Position numbers and translations under genes: made by a program
The notes under the pieces: generated by a model
Told to the model about the DNA's origin: nothing
What the model saw: the letters and a program-made list of their open reading frames with translations, nothing else
Database searches by the model: none
NCBI GenBank assembly: GCA_963717945.1
Contig: CAVQXT010000001.1
Coordinates: 248,001-312,000, forward strand
Source of the DNA: FEN-299 sp963717945
Lineage (GTDB): Bacteria > Acidobacteriota > Vicinamibacteria > Vicinamibacterales > Fen-181
Length of the DNA stretch: 64,000 bases
Reading direction: 5' to 3'
In this document: positions 28,189 through 37,270 of the stretch, piece by piece
Position numbering within the stretch: the first letter of the stretch is position 1
Layout: each line of letters begins with the position of its first letter

Positions 28189-28194
28189 TATAAT
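28189..28194 (+). promoter_or_regulatory. leuS -10 box with near-leaderless start
   Basis: A perfect TATAAT ends nine bases before the leuS GTG. Transcription would start at about 28201, leaving almost no leader, and no ribosome-binding site is present. The -35 position falls in the heptad tract. Confidence 0.55.
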
Positions 28195-28203
28195 TAGTAG
28201 ATT

Positions 28204-30783
28204 GTGCGCGAATACATTCCGCAATCGCTCGACCGCAAGTGGCAGGCCCGATGGCAGGAAACCGGCGCCTTCGAGGTGACCGAGGATCCGTCGAAGCCGA
28301 AGTTCTACTGCCTCGAGATGTTCGCCTACCCTTCGGGGCACGCCCACGTCGGCCACGTGCGCAACTACATGATCGGCGACGTGATGGCGCGCCAGAAGCG
28401 GATGCGCGGGTTCAACGTCCTGCACCCGTTCGGGTGGGACGCCTTCGGCCTTCCGGCCGAGAACGCCGCCATCAAGCAGGGGATCCACCCCGAGAAGTCC
28501 ACGCTGGCCAACATCGCGCACATGAAGGGCCAGCTCCAGCGTCTCGGGATCAGCTACGCCTGGAACCGGGAGATCGCCACCTGCCTGCCCGAGTACTACA
28601 AGTGGAACCAGTGGCTGTTCATCCGGATGTTTGAGCGCGACCTGGCGTACCGCAAGCGCTCGACGGTGAACTGGTGCCCGAGCTGCCAGACCGTGCTCGC
28701 CAACGAGCAGGTGGTCGAGGGCGGCTGCTGGCGTTGCGGCACTATGGTGACCAGCCGCACGCTCGAGCAGTGGTTCCTGCGAATCACCCGCTACGCACAG
28801 GAGCTGCTCGACGCGACGGATCGGCTCACCGAGTGGCCCGAGAAGGTCCTGACGATGCAGCGGAACTGGATCGGGCGGTCGGAAGGCGCCCGGGTGAAGT
28901 TCCCGCTGCTGCCGGCTGGCGTCGACGCCGCGCCTTCGGGGCCGCTTCCGGCCGACGCGCCCGTCGTCGAGGTCTTCACGACGCGGATCGACACGATTTA
29001 CGGCGCGACGTTCGTGCTGCTCGCGCCCGAGCACGAGTGGATGGAGCGGCTCGCGGACGAGTCGGCCGACCCGGCGGCGCTTCGCAGCCAGGTGCAGCGG
29101 TTCCGCGCCCAGGACCGCACGAAACGCCTGACGGGCGAGATCGAGAAGGAAGGGTTCTTCACCGGCCGCTACGCGGTGAACCCGTTCACTGGCCGCGCCG
29201 TGCCGCTCTGGGTCGCCAACTTCGTCCTCGGCGAGTACGGCACCGGCGCCGTCATGGCGGTACCTGCGCACGACCAGCGCGATTTCGAGTTCGCGCGGAA
29301 ATACGCCCTGCCGATCGCGGTCGTCATCCAGCCCGAGGGGCAGGCGGCGCTCTCGTCGGACACGATGACCGAGGCCTATGTCGAACCGGGGCGCGTAGTC
29401 GGCTCCGGGGAGTTCGACGGGCTGTGGTCGCCCGACGCCATCGGGAAGATGGCCGAGGCGGCCGAGGCGCGCGGCCTCGGCGAGCGGACGGTGCAGTTCC
29501 GGCTGAAGGACTGGGGGATCTCGCGCCAGCGCTACTGGGGCACGCCCATCCCCATGATCCACTGCGAGCGCTGCGGCGTCGTCCCCGTCCCGGACGACCA
29601 GTTGCCGGTGGTGCTTCCGGTGGTCACCGAGTTCACCGGCCGCGGCGACTCGCCGCTCGCGCAGGTGGCGGAGTGGGTCAACGTCTCGTGCCCGAAGTGC
29701 GGGCGGCCGGCGCGCCGCGAGACGGACACGATGGACACGTTCGTCGATTCGTCCTGGTACTTCTACCGCTACTGCGACCCGCGCAACGACAGCCAGCCGT
29801 TCGCGCCGGCGGCGGTGAAGTATTGGTGCCCGGTGGACTTCTACAGCGGCGGCGTCGAGCACGCGATCCTGCACCTCATCTACTCGCGGTTCTTCTGCCG
29901 CGTATTCCGCGACCTCGGGATGGTGGACCACGACGAGCCGTTCACGCGCCTGCTGACGCAGGGCATGGTTCTCAAGGACGGCAGCGTGATGTCGAAGTCG
30001 AAGGGGAACGTCGTGGACCCCGACGACATGCTGGCCCGCTACGGCGCCGACGCGCTGCGGCTCTACGTCATGTTCGTCGCGCCGCCCGAGAACGAGATCG
30101 AGTGGACCGACGCGGGGCTCGAGGGCAGCGCCCGGTTCCTCGCGCGCGTCTGGCGCGTCGCCGACCAGTGGTGCGACGCGTTCCAGGGCCGGACCGTGCC
30201 GGCGCCCGCGGGGCTGACGCTCTCCGAGGCGGAGCAGAACGTGCGCCGGGTGACGCACGACACGATCCGCCGCGTGACGCACGACCTCGACCCGCGCGTG
30301 CACCTGAACACGGTGGTGTCGGCGCTGATGGAGATGGTCAACGATTTGTACGCCTTCTCGGAGGGCCATACGAAGACCGGCGCGCCGGGCCGGAGGCCGA
30401 AAGGGGAGGCGGAACTCGCCGAAGAGCGTCCCGAGACGCTCGCGGTGCTGAAGGAAGCGCTCGACGCGCTCGTCTTGATGCTGTCGCCGTTCGCGCCGCA
30501 CACCGCCGAAGAGCTGTGGGAGATGCTCGGCCACGGCGGCGGCCTGTCGGCGGCGGCCTGGCCGGCCTACGACCCGGTCATCGCGCAGTCGAGCGAGGTC
30601 GTCGTCCCCGTGCAGGTGAACGGCAAGCTTCGCGGCCGGCTGACCGTGCCGACCGACGTGACCGAGGAGGCGCTGAAGGCACTGGCCCTCGGCGACGCGG
30701 CGGTCAGGGTCCACACGGCGGGGAAGACGGTTCTCAAGGTGATCGTGGCGAAGGGGAAGTTGGTCAACATCGTCGTCAAGTAG
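28204..30783 (+). CDS. leuS: Leucyl-tRNA synthetase
   Basis: Class I synthetase that charges tRNA-Leu (859 residues, normal length). It shows the HIGH-like signature in PSGHAHVGHVRNY, the WCPSCQTVLANEQV zinc region, the CP1 editing domain with TRIDTIYGATF and GTGAVMAVPAHDQRDFEFA, and the KMSKS loop as VMSKSKGN. GTG at 28204 encodes the first residue of VREYIPQSLDRKWQARW, which fits the family start exactly, so the absence of a ribosome site suggests leaderless translation. Confidence 0.97.
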   Translation: MREYIPQSLDRKWQARWQETGAFEVTEDPSKPKFYCLEMFAYPSGHAHVGHVRNYMIGDVMARQKRMRGFNVLHPFGWDAFGLPAENAAIKQGIHPEKSTLANIAHMKGQLQRLGISYAWNREIATCLPEYYKWNQWLFIRMFERDLAYRKRSTVNWCPSCQTVLANEQVVEGGCWRCGTMVTSRTLEQWFLRITRYAQELLDATDRLTEWPEKVLTMQRNWIGRSEGARVKFPLLPAGVDAAPSGPLPADAPVVEVFTTRIDTIYGATFVLLAPEHEWMERLADESADPAALRSQVQRFRAQDRTKRLTGEIEKEGFFTGRYAVNPFTGRAVPLWVANFVLGEYGTGAVMAVPAHDQRDFEFARKYALPIAVVIQPEGQAALSSDTMTEAYVEPGRVVGSGEFDGLWSPDAIGKMAEAAEARGLGERTVQFRLKDWGISRQRYWGTPIPMIHCERCGVVPVPDDQLPVVLPVVTEFTGRGDSPLAQVAEWVNVSCPKCGRPARRETDTMDTFVDSSWYFYRYCDPRNDSQPFAPAAVKYWCPVDFYSGGVEHAILHLIYSRFFCRVFRDLGMVDHDEPFTRLLTQGMVLKDGSVMSKSKGNVVDPDDMLARYGADALRLYVMFVAPPENEIEWTDAGLEGSARFLARVWRVADQWCDAFQGRTVPAPAGLTLSEAEQNVRRVTHDTIRRVTHDLDPRVHLNTVVSALMEMVNDLYAFSEGHTKTGAPGRRPKGEAELAEERPETLAVLKEALDALVLMLSPFAPHTAEELWEMLGHGGGLSAAAWPAYDPVIAQSSEVVVPVQVNGKLRGRLTVPTDVTEEALKALALGDAAVRVHTAGKTVLKVIVAKGKLVNIVVK

Positions 30784-30877
30784 TGGTCAGTTTCCAGTTG
30801 CCAGTGCCCAGTGGCCAGTGGCCAGTCTGTCACGGGTGATCGACTGACAACTGGCAACTGACCACTGGCAACTGTCG
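30782..30877. repeat. Heptad inverted element, AGTGGCC family, copy 3
   Basis: Six left units (AGTGGTC, AGTTTCC, AGTTGCC, AGTGCCC, AGTGGCC twice; 30782-30823), core TCACGGGTGA (30830-30839), then five right units (ACTGACA, ACTGGCA, ACTGACC, ACTGGCA, ACTGTCG; 30843-30877). It begins at the leuS stop codon and fills the leuS-lptE gap. Confidence 0.88.
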
Positions 30878-30900
30878 ACTACGGCTTTCGGCTGGCTGGA

Positions 30901-31443
30901 ATGGTCCCAATGCGCAAGCTGCTCGCGATCGCGCTGCTGCCGCTGACCCTGGCGTCGGCCTCCTGCGGCTACACGTTGGCGGGACGGGGCTCGTTCCTGC
31001 CCGACACGGTGAAGACGATCGGCATCCCCGATTTCGTCAATCGCACGCCCTACTACGACGTCGGCCAGACGCTGACCCAGCGGGTCCGCACCGAGTTCAT
31101 CGGCCGCGGCAAGTACAAGGTGCTGCCGCAGGACACCGGCGTCGACGCGATCCTCAAGGCGCAGATCACCAGCATCACGCTCGCGCCCAGCGCCTTCAAC
31201 AGCAGCCAGCAGGCGACCCGGTACGCGATCAGCGTCTCGCTCAACATCCAGATGGTTCAGGCCTCCGACGGCAAGGTGCTCTGGCAGAATCAGAACCAGG
31301 TGTTCCGCGAGGAGTACCCGCTCGCCTCGGGCGGCGGGGTGCTCGACGCCGCCACGTTCTTCGGCCAGTCGTCCAACGCCGTCGATCGGATGGCCACCGA
31401 CTGCGCGCGGTCGGTCGTCAGCGCCATCCTCGAGGCGTTCTGA
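30901..31443 (+). CDS. lptE: LPS-assembly lipoprotein LptE
   Basis: Outer-membrane lipoprotein that plugs LptD and helps insert LPS. The 180-residue product has a signal peptide ending in the lipobox LASAS-Cys (Cys22 from this start), then GYTLAGRGSFLPDTVKTIGIPDF, which is the LptE entry motif, and a short alpha/beta domain with ISVSLNIQMVQASDGKVLW. ATG 30901 or 30910 could be used. The position between leuS and holA is the same as in proteobacteria, which supports the name. Confidence 0.9.
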   Translation: MVPMRKLLAIALLPLTLASASCGYTLAGRGSFLPDTVKTIGIPDFVNRTPYYDVGQTLTQRVRTEFIGRGKYKVLPQDTGVDAILKAQITSITLAPSAFNSSQQATRYAISVSLNIQMVQASDGKVLWQNQNQVFREEYPLASGGGVLDAATFFGQSSNAVDRMATDCARSVVSAILEAF

Positions 31444-31449
31444 GGCATC

Positions 31450-32418
31450 ATGCCGGGCTCCTTCACTCCCAAGCACGTTCGCGAGCAGATTGCCAAGGGC
31501 GAGCTGGAGCCGCTCTACCTCGTCACCGGTGACGATGACGCGGAGATGGGCGCGCTGGCCACGGCGCTGTCCGAATCGGTGGAGGAGGAGCTTCGCGCCT
31601 TCAACGTCCAGCGGTTCTACGGCACCGACTCGGGCACGACGCTGGCCGGCGTGCTCGACGCGGCCGGCACGTTCCCCCTGCTGACCTCGCGCCGCGTCGT
31701 CCTGTTGATGCAGGCCCAGGTGCTGCTCACCGGGAAGAGGGGCGGGGCGGCCGCGGCGACCGAATCCGAGGACGAGGCGGAGGAGACCGGCGGTTCGGGA
31801 TTCGGCAAAGGCTCGGGCCTCTCGCTCCTCAAGGACTACGCCGAGCGGCCCTACGCCCACGCCGTCGTCGCGCTGTTCGGCCGCGGGCTGCAGCGTCAGT
31901 TTGGCGCGCTCGCCAGGCGGGCGGCGGTGGTGACGTGCGACGCGCCGTTCGACGCGCTGGCCGCGCTCGAGCGGGAATACGGGGTGAAGTTCGACGCGCG
32001 CGCCCGGCAGGTGCTCGGCGAGCGGGCCGGCGGCGACGTGGCCCGGTTGCGCGATGACGTGGAGCGGGTCGCGCTCTACGCCGCGGGCCGGACCGAGATC
32101 GGCGTCGAGCAGGTGAAGGAGGTCGTCTCCAGGCCGGACGCGGCGCGGGGCGCCAAGCAGCTGTGGTCGGACGTGGCCAATCACCAGGCGGCGGCCGCCC
32201 TGAAGGAGCTGCGGCTGGAACTGGCCGAGGGGGCCTCGCCCTACATGGTCCTCGGCCTGCTGCGCTCGGCGGTCGAACGCAGCGCGGCTCCGCGGGAGCT
32301 GCCCCGGGCGCTCGACGTGCTGCTCCGGACGGATCTCGCCCTCAAGACGTCGAGCGGCGATCCGCAGGTGCTCCTCGAACGGCTGATCGTGGAGTTGTGT
32401 GCGGCTGGAAGGGACTAA
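31450..32418 (+). CDS. holA: DNA polymerase III, delta subunit
   Basis: Clamp-loader subunit that opens the beta clamp (322 residues). It starts with the AAA+-like domain lacking an active P-loop (PLYLVTGDDDAEMGAL), includes the FPLLTSRRVVLL segment, and ends with the helical collar domain containing LWSDVANHQAAAALKEL. An acidic low-complexity insertion (about residues 98-120, rich in Ala, Glu and Gly) is unusual. It follows lptE by six bases and converges on rpsT. Confidence 0.9.
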   Translation: MPGSFTPKHVREQIAKGELEPLYLVTGDDDAEMGALATALSESVEEELRAFNVQRFYGTDSGTTLAGVLDAAGTFPLLTSRRVVLLMQAQVLLTGKRGGAAAATESEDEAEETGGSGFGKGSGLSLLKDYAERPYAHAVVALFGRGLQRQFGALARRAAVVTCDAPFDALAALEREYGVKFDARARQVLGERAGGDVARLRDDVERVALYAAGRTEIGVEQVKEVVSRPDAARGAKQLWSDVANHQAAAALKELRLELAEGASPYMVLGLLRSAVERSAAPRELPRALDVLLRTDLALKTSSGDPQVLLERLIVELCAAGRD

Positions 32419-32424
32419 ACGGGG

Positions 32425-32700
32425 CTAGACGCCGGGCGTCGACGCCTTGTTCAGGCCGAGCTGGATCCGCGACTTGTACCGGGCGGCGGCGTTGTCGTGG
32501 ATGACTCCCTTGCTCGCCATCTTGTCGATGAGCGAGGCGGTTTCGGCCACCTGGCCCCTGGCCTTCTCAATCTCGTTCGCGCTGATGGCGGCGCGGATCG
32601 TCTTGAGCGCGGTGCGCAGCGTCGAGCGGAACTGGCGGTTCTTCTCACGGCGGACCACGCTCTGGCGGTGCGCCTTCAGTGCGGAATCGTGACTGGCCAC
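32425..32700 (-). CDS. rpsT: 30S ribosomal protein S20
   Basis: Primary 16S rRNA-binding protein (91 residues, three-helix bundle). The Ala/Lys/Arg-rich sequence has SALKAHRQSVVRREKNRQFRS at the N terminus, KTIRAAIS in the middle, and the GVIHDNAAARYKSRI segment typical of S20. GTG at 32700 follows AGGGGGA on the minus strand. It converges with holA, and an inverted repeat GACGCC/GGCGTC at 32428-32440 at its 3' end may serve as a shared terminator. A -10-like TATCAT lies about 60 bases upstream. Confidence 0.95.
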   Translation of the reverse strand: MASHDSALKAHRQSVVRREKNRQFRSTLRTALKTIRAAISANEIEKARGQVAETASLIDKMASKGVIHDNAAARYKSRIQLGLNKASTPGV

Positions 32701-32759
32701 GTGTATCGTCCCCCTGCGTGCGTTCGTCTGTCTGCCCTGCGGGCCTGGCCCGAAACTGA

Positions 32760-32767
32760 TATGATAG
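32760..32767. promoter_or_regulatory. Divergent -10-like boxes between rpsT and the HD-GYP gene
   Basis: The overlapping sequence TATGATAG gives TATGAT on the plus strand and TATCAT on the minus strand. Either could serve its gene. No -35 is clear. Confidence 0.3.
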
Positions 32768-32854
32768 CACAGGTCTTGCGGGGACGGGGGCCTACTGTTC
32801 CGGCCCGCATCGGCCGAAACATCTGTCGGGAGACACTTTACCCGCAGGGACCGG

Positions 32855-33556
32855 ATGAGCAACCCCTTCCTTTCCAGCCCTCTCGTTCGTGACGTCGACA
32901 CCATCGTGGACGTCATGGATACCCAGCAACCGACCATCGCCTCGCACTGCCGCCGCGTGGCAGCCTACGGCGTCCAACTTGCGGTCCAATACGGCTTGCC
33001 CGACGAGATGGTCGAGACCATCCGCGTCGGCGGCCTGCTGCACGATGTCGGGAAGATGATGGTGTCGCCCGCTATCCTGACCAAGCCGGGCCGGCTCACC
33101 GAGCGGGAGTGGAAGGCGCTGCAGAATCACCCCGAGTACGGCTTCGACATGGCCGAACGCCTCGGGTTCGAATCGGCAATCCTCGACATCATTCTCTACC
33201 ACCACGAGCGCAACGACTCGAGCGGCTATCCCGACGGCCTCAACGGCCGTTCGATCCCCTGGACGGTCCGCATCGTCAGCGTGATGGATGCGTTCGACGC
33301 GCTGACCAGTCCGCGCGCCTACCGCGCCGCCCTGTCGATCGACGCGGCCCGGGCGCTGCTGGCTCGTGAGGCTTACTGCCCGTGGGTGGTGAGCGGCCTG
33401 CTGTCGATCCCCAAGCCGACCCTCGAAGCCGTGGCGCGGAACGAAACGTCGAGCTCCCGGCCGGACACGCGCCCGACCGCCGATGTCCTCGAATCGGCCA
33501 CGACACCCTGGACGCCGACCTACCGCGAAGAGCCCGGCATCATCTTCGGCTGGTAG
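32855..33556 (+). CDS. HD-GYP domain phosphodiesterase-like protein
   Basis: Probable cyclic-di-GMP (or related nucleotide) phosphodiesterase of 233 residues made almost only of the HD-GYP domain. Metal and motif residues are intact: His31, His-Asp at 63-64 in LLHDVGKMMV, His92 in NHPEYG, His116-His117 in YHHERNDSSGYPDGL, and the GYP at 124-126. No receiver or sensor domain is attached, so it may need a partner for input. A C-terminal tail of about 35 residues is Ser/Thr/Pro-rich and probably disordered. Confidence 0.88.
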   Translation: MSNPFLSSPLVRDVDTIVDVMDTQQPTIASHCRRVAAYGVQLAVQYGLPDEMVETIRVGGLLHDVGKMMVSPAILTKPGRLTEREWKALQNHPEYGFDMAERLGFESAILDIILYHHERNDSSGYPDGLNGRSIPWTVRIVSVMDAFDALTSPRAYRAALSIDAARALLAREAYCPWVVSGLLSIPKPTLEAVARNETSSSRPDTRPTADVLESATTPWTPTYREEPGIIFGW

Positions 33557-33643
33557 GCGCACGGCTGAAGCCGTGCGCTATCTGACACCGGGGCCTGATA
33601 GCGCAGGCCTTCAGGCCTGCGCCAGTCGGCAACCCTGAAGGGT
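33557..33643. repeat. Paired palindromes linked by TATC...GATA plus a third small one
   Basis: GCGCACGGCT/AGCCGTGCGC around GA at 33557-33578, followed by TATC; GATA then GCGCAGGCCT/AGGCCTGCGC around TC at 33601-33622; and ACCCT/AGGGT around GA at 33632-33643. The set begins right after the HD-GYP stop and ends just before the stop of the convergent CHAT gene, so it may end transcription both ways. Confidence 0.85.
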
Positions 33644-33647
33644 CGCC

Positions 33648-36600
33648 CTACCGACCCACGACCATCACGCCCGCCCAGTAGAACGGGTGCCTCGTGGCCG
33701 GCTGGGCGAGGATTCCCTTCATCGCCTTCTGCAGCGATTCCGCCGCCCGGGGCTTCCTGGCGCCCGGCGCCAGCGGCGCGAGGTAAGAGCGGTAGAAGCG
33801 GGTCGTCACGCTCGGCCCGGTCGGCGGCGGCGTCCAACGGTCGATCACCAGCGTCGGCGACCCCGCCACAAACAGCGACCATGAGAGCGCCGTCAGCGCC
33901 CCGCCGTCGCCGATCGTCTGAACGAACTCCGCCTGCGAGACGACCGTGGCGTCCGCGGGCAGGTTCCAGTTCATCACCGCCCCGGCCTCGAGCAGGCCGG
34001 TGCCGGTCTCGGCCGGCCCCGCGTTGGTGAACGCAAACAGCGAGTAGAGCGGCGTCGCGTCGGCCATCACGGCCGGCACGCCGAGATGGAGGATGGTGCC
34101 GGGCGAAACGCCCTGCGCCAGCTGTTCGGCTTGCGCCTTGTCGCCGACGAAGAGCCGGCTTCGCGCGGGTCCGAACAAAGCGGCGATGTTCTGGATTTCC
34201 TGCGACGGGGGCGCCGCCGCGGCCTGCTGAGGCGGCGCGACAACGCGCACCACTGCCAGCCGGTCGGCATCTGCCAGCGAAAGCCTGGGCTGGCCGAACG
34301 CCACCAGTCCCCGCCGGGCCGCCGGGTCGGGCTCGACGGCTTGGTTCGCCGCGAGCGCGGTCAGCGACGGCGCGTAGTTGACGGCCGTGTCTTCGACGAC
34401 GAAGCGGCCGTTGCCGCCCTGGAGCGCCTCGAACGGCAGCCCCCACAGGCAGCCGTCGGGGATGACGACGACCCGCGCTTTCTTCGCGACGACGGTTGCG
34501 ACCGGCTCGATGAGCAGCGTGTGAAGCTCGCGCGCCAGATCGGCGACCTTGTCGTCCCTGGTGGCGATCGCCTCGCGGAACTTCCTGACCTGTTGCGCGA
34601 GGTCTACGGCCTTGACGTCAATCGCCGCCGCCTTCTGCACCGCCCAGGAGGCCGTTCCCGGCCCGCCGGCGACGGCGAGTACCCACGTGCGGTTCTCCCC
34701 GATGACGAACGAGAGCACCGCGGTCGACGGCGTGGCGAGCGCCGCCGCGGCCTCTGGGCCGGCTGCCTCTCCCTGCGCGCGAAGAATCTGAAGCGCGGGA
34801 TGCGCGGCGTAGATCCTCTGTTTGAGTCCCTCTCGCTCGGACTGGCGGGCCGCCAGCGCCTTCTGCAGGTCGGCGATCTTGGCGGCATCCGGCGTCTTTC
34901 GCGCGCGCTCCCGACGGATCTTCACGGCGAGCGTCCGCACGTCGCGCCCGACCGTGCGCTCGGCCTGCACCTCGTCCGCGGTCATTGCGCGCGTCACGAC
35001 GGATCCGTCGCCGCCGAGCAGGTCTGCCAACTCGCGCTGTCGGCCCCGCTCGGACCAGCGGAACGCCTCGGCCGTGTCCCCCTGGCCAGCCAGCAGATCG
35101 ACGAGAGCCGCGTAGGGCGTCCGGCGATCGTCGAAGAAGGTGTCGGCCGCGGGCCCGAGCGGCACCCGCGCGAGCGCCGCGGCCGCGCTTTCGAATGCCG
35201 CACGCGCCTCGGTCGGTCGGTCCGCTTTCTGGTGCGCCCGGCCCGCGACGACCTGCGCGTAGGAGACCGTGTCGAAGTGCTCGATCGTCGTCGCGATCTC
35301 GACGGCTCGCGACGCCGATGCCAGCGCCGCGTCGGCCTGGTCCTGGTCCAGCTCGAGGCGGCCCCGCAGCGCGAGGATGGTGGACTGGGCGTTCGCGTCG
35401 GCCGCCGGCTCCGCGATCCCCAGCGCTCGCGCGTAGACCTTTCCCGCCTCCTCGCTCCGTTTCTGCGACGCATGGAGAATGCCCATGTGCACGAGCGTCC
35501 ACATCACGCCCGGCTGATCGTTCCGCTTCTCGCGCAGCGCGAGGCTCTGCTCGTACTCGGTGAGCGCGGTGTCGAACTGGCCGAGGACGAAGTGCGCGCC
35601 GGCCATGCCGCCGAGGTCCCGCGCCTGGCCCTCCTCCGACCTCGCCGGATCGTCGGCAATCGACCGGTCGATCTCGAGCGCCTTGGTGTACGACTCGACA
35701 GCGCCCGAGAGGTTTCGCTGAAGCGCCCGGATCTGCCCGATGGCGTAATTGGCGGTCGCCGATTCGCCGGCGTTCCTGATCTGCTCCCAGCGTTGCAGCG
35801 CCTGCGCCTGGAACTGGAGCGCGCGGCCCAGATCCCCCTGCAGGCGATAGAGCTCGCCGAGTCCGGCCAACGCCTTGGCCGACCCCGCGACGTCGCCCCC
35901 GGATTCCGACAGGGCCATGCTCTTGCGCCACGCGTCGATCGCCGGGCCGTAGTCGCCCATTTCCTTGTTCACCATGGCGATCGCCTGGTAAAGGCTGGAC
36001 TGGCGGTAGGGGTCCTTCAACCGCTCGGCCATCGGGAGCGCCTTCGTATAACACTCGAGGGCGCGGGCGAACTCGGTCTGCATGTAGAGGGAATTGCCCA
36101 GCCCGTGTATCGCGCCGACCATTCCCAGGTCGTCTTTCAGGGCCTCGAACCGATCGTAGGCGCGCTGGTAGAGGGTGGCGGCCTCGGGGAGCTTGCCCCA
36201 CTGATAGGCGAGGTTCGCGAGGTTCGCGTCGGCCGAGGCGATGTCGGGTGCGCTGCCCTCGGCGACGAAGATCTCGCGCGCCGCGGTGAGGGCTTCGAGC
36301 GCCTCCGGGCGCCGCCCCGTCATCATCTGCAGCGATCCCGTCTGCATGAGGCTCCGGGCGACGGCCGTCGTGTCGCCGAGCTTGCGGGCCAGCAGTGTCT
36401 CGACGCGCAGCACGTCGATCGAGTCGCTCCACCGCTGCTGCTGCTGCAGCCGTGCCGCCTCGGCCGACAGCGCGGAGATCGTGTCGGAGGAGGCCAACTC
36501 GGGGTCCGACGCGAGGGCGCCGTCGCGATCCGCCTCGGGTATCGCGAGCAGCCGCCGCGCCAACTCGGCGTTGACCATCCCCTCGTTCCAGATCTTCCAG

Positions 36601-37049
36601 GCGCCGGCAGCGTCAGGCAGCAACGTGAAATCGCGGACCCGGCGCTCGCGCGACTCCTTGCCGGACTTCTTGTCGGTCACGGCGAGATCGACGACCACTC
36701 GCGCGCGCCCGCCGCCGGCGTCCGCCGAGGCGCTCCGGAGGATGAACCCGGCGAGCGACGTCCGCCGCCGCTCGAATTCGACCGCGAGAAGATTGCGCCG
36801 GGAGGAGGCCGGACCCGCCGGATGCCACTCGGCGGCCAGACCGGCGAGATCCTGCCGGGCGTAGGCCTCGTAATACCGGCGGAGCACGTCGGTAAAGACG
36901 CGCCGCGCCTCGTCCGGGGTCGGCACCTGGGCGGGTGTCGCCGCGCCGGTCGGCTGCTGGGCGGCGGCACCGGGGGGCGCGAGGAGCAGAAAGCCCGCGG
37001 TGGCGAGGACGGCGGCGAGGGCAGGACGGAGCACGGTTCTCAGGCGCAC
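33648..37049 (-). CDS. Secreted TPR-CHAT protein with degenerate CHAT active site
   Basis: Exported protein of 1133 residues. A signal peptide (about residues 1-33) is followed by a short N-terminal domain, then about twelve tetratricopeptide repeats (about residues 200-650), a coiled linker, and a C-terminal CHAT (caspase-like) domain ending in HPFYWAGVMVVG. The usual CHAT His (HFATHG) is replaced: residues 988-992 read HLGVP, with Pro992 at the His place. The usual LSACETG Cys is also lost: the segment reads VSQAE with Ala1040. So it looks like a dead protease with a binding or scaffold role. GTG at 37049 follows AAGGAG. It converges with the HD-GYP gene. Confidence 0.85.
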   Translation of the reverse strand: MRLRTVLRPALAAVLATAGFLLLAPPGAAAQQPTGAATPAQVPTPDEARRVFTDVLRRYYEAYARQDLAGLAAEWHPAGPASSRRNLLAVEFERRRTSLAGFILRSASADAGGGRARVVVDLAVTDKKSGKESRERRVRDFTLLPDAAGAWKIWNEGMVNAELARRLLAIPEADRDGALASDPELASSDTISALSAEAARLQQQQRWSDSIDVLRVETLLARKLGDTTAVARSLMQTGSLQMMTGRRPEALEALTAAREIFVAEGSAPDIASADANLANLAYQWGKLPEAATLYQRAYDRFEALKDDLGMVGAIHGLGNSLYMQTEFARALECYTKALPMAERLKDPYRQSSLYQAIAMVNKEMGDYGPAIDAWRKSMALSESGGDVAGSAKALAGLGELYRLQGDLGRALQFQAQALQRWEQIRNAGESATANYAIGQIRALQRNLSGAVESYTKALEIDRSIADDPARSEEGQARDLGGMAGAHFVLGQFDTALTEYEQSLALREKRNDQPGVMWTLVHMGILHASQKRSEEAGKVYARALGIAEPAADANAQSTILALRGRLELDQDQADAALASASRAVEIATTIEHFDTVSYAQVVAGRAHQKADRPTEARAAFESAAAALARVPLGPAADTFFDDRRTPYAALVDLLAGQGDTAEAFRWSERGRQRELADLLGGDGSVVTRAMTADEVQAERTVGRDVRTLAVKIRRERARKTPDAAKIADLQKALAARQSEREGLKQRIYAAHPALQILRAQGEAAGPEAAAALATPSTAVLSFVIGENRTWVLAVAGGPGTASWAVQKAAAIDVKAVDLAQQVRKFREAIATRDDKVADLARELHTLLIEPVATVVAKKARVVVIPDGCLWGLPFEALQGGNGRFVVEDTAVNYAPSLTALAANQAVEPDPAARRGLVAFGQPRLSLADADRLAVVRVVAPPQQAAAAPPSQEIQNIAALFGPARSRLFVGDKAQAEQLAQGVSPGTILHLGVPAVMADATPLYSLFAFTNAGPAETGTGLLEAGAVMNWNLPADATVVSQAEFVQTIGDGGALTALSWSLFVAGSPTLVIDRWTPPPTGPSVTTRFYRSYLAPLAPGARKPRAAESLQKAMKGILAQPATRHPFYWAGVMVVGR

Positions 37050-37126
37050 GGGAACTCCTTGGCAGGGGAGTATACGCGGCGGTCGAGAGATTAGACCCCG
37101 AAAGCGGGGAAATGGCGAGGAGGGGG

Positions 37127-37161
37127 AAGTGCGAAGCAAGAAGTAAGAAGTACGAAGTGGG
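37127..37161. repeat. Heptad tract, AAGTACG family
   Basis: Five 7-base units in a row: AAGTGCG, AAGCAAG, AAGTAAG, AAGTACG, AAGTGGG. It directly precedes the AGTGGCC-family tract in the CHAT-transglycosylase gap. Confidence 0.75.
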
Positions 37162-37165
37162 CGGT

Positions 37166-37209
37166 AGTGGCTAGTGGCTAGTGGTCAGTGGTCAGTGGAT
37201 CACGCGTGA
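37166..37209. repeat. Heptad half-element, AGTGGCC family, copy 4
   Basis: Five left units (AGTGGCT twice, AGTGGTC twice, AGTGGAT; 37166-37200) and the core TCACGCGTGA at 37200-37209. The complementary right arm is absent; a different heptad family follows instead. Confidence 0.85.
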
Positions 37210-37213
37210 CACG

Positions 37214-37270
37214 GCCTGAAGCCCGAAGCCCGAAGCCCTGAGCCTTGAGCCCCGCGGCCCTGAGCCTACC
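37214..37270. repeat. Heptad tract, GCCCTGA family
   Basis: GCCTGAA, GCCCGAA twice, GCCCTGA, GCCTTGA, an 8-base GCCCCGCG, then GCCCTGA and GCCTACC. It overlaps the last codon and stop of the transglycosylase gene (stop at 37266-37268). Confidence 0.75.
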
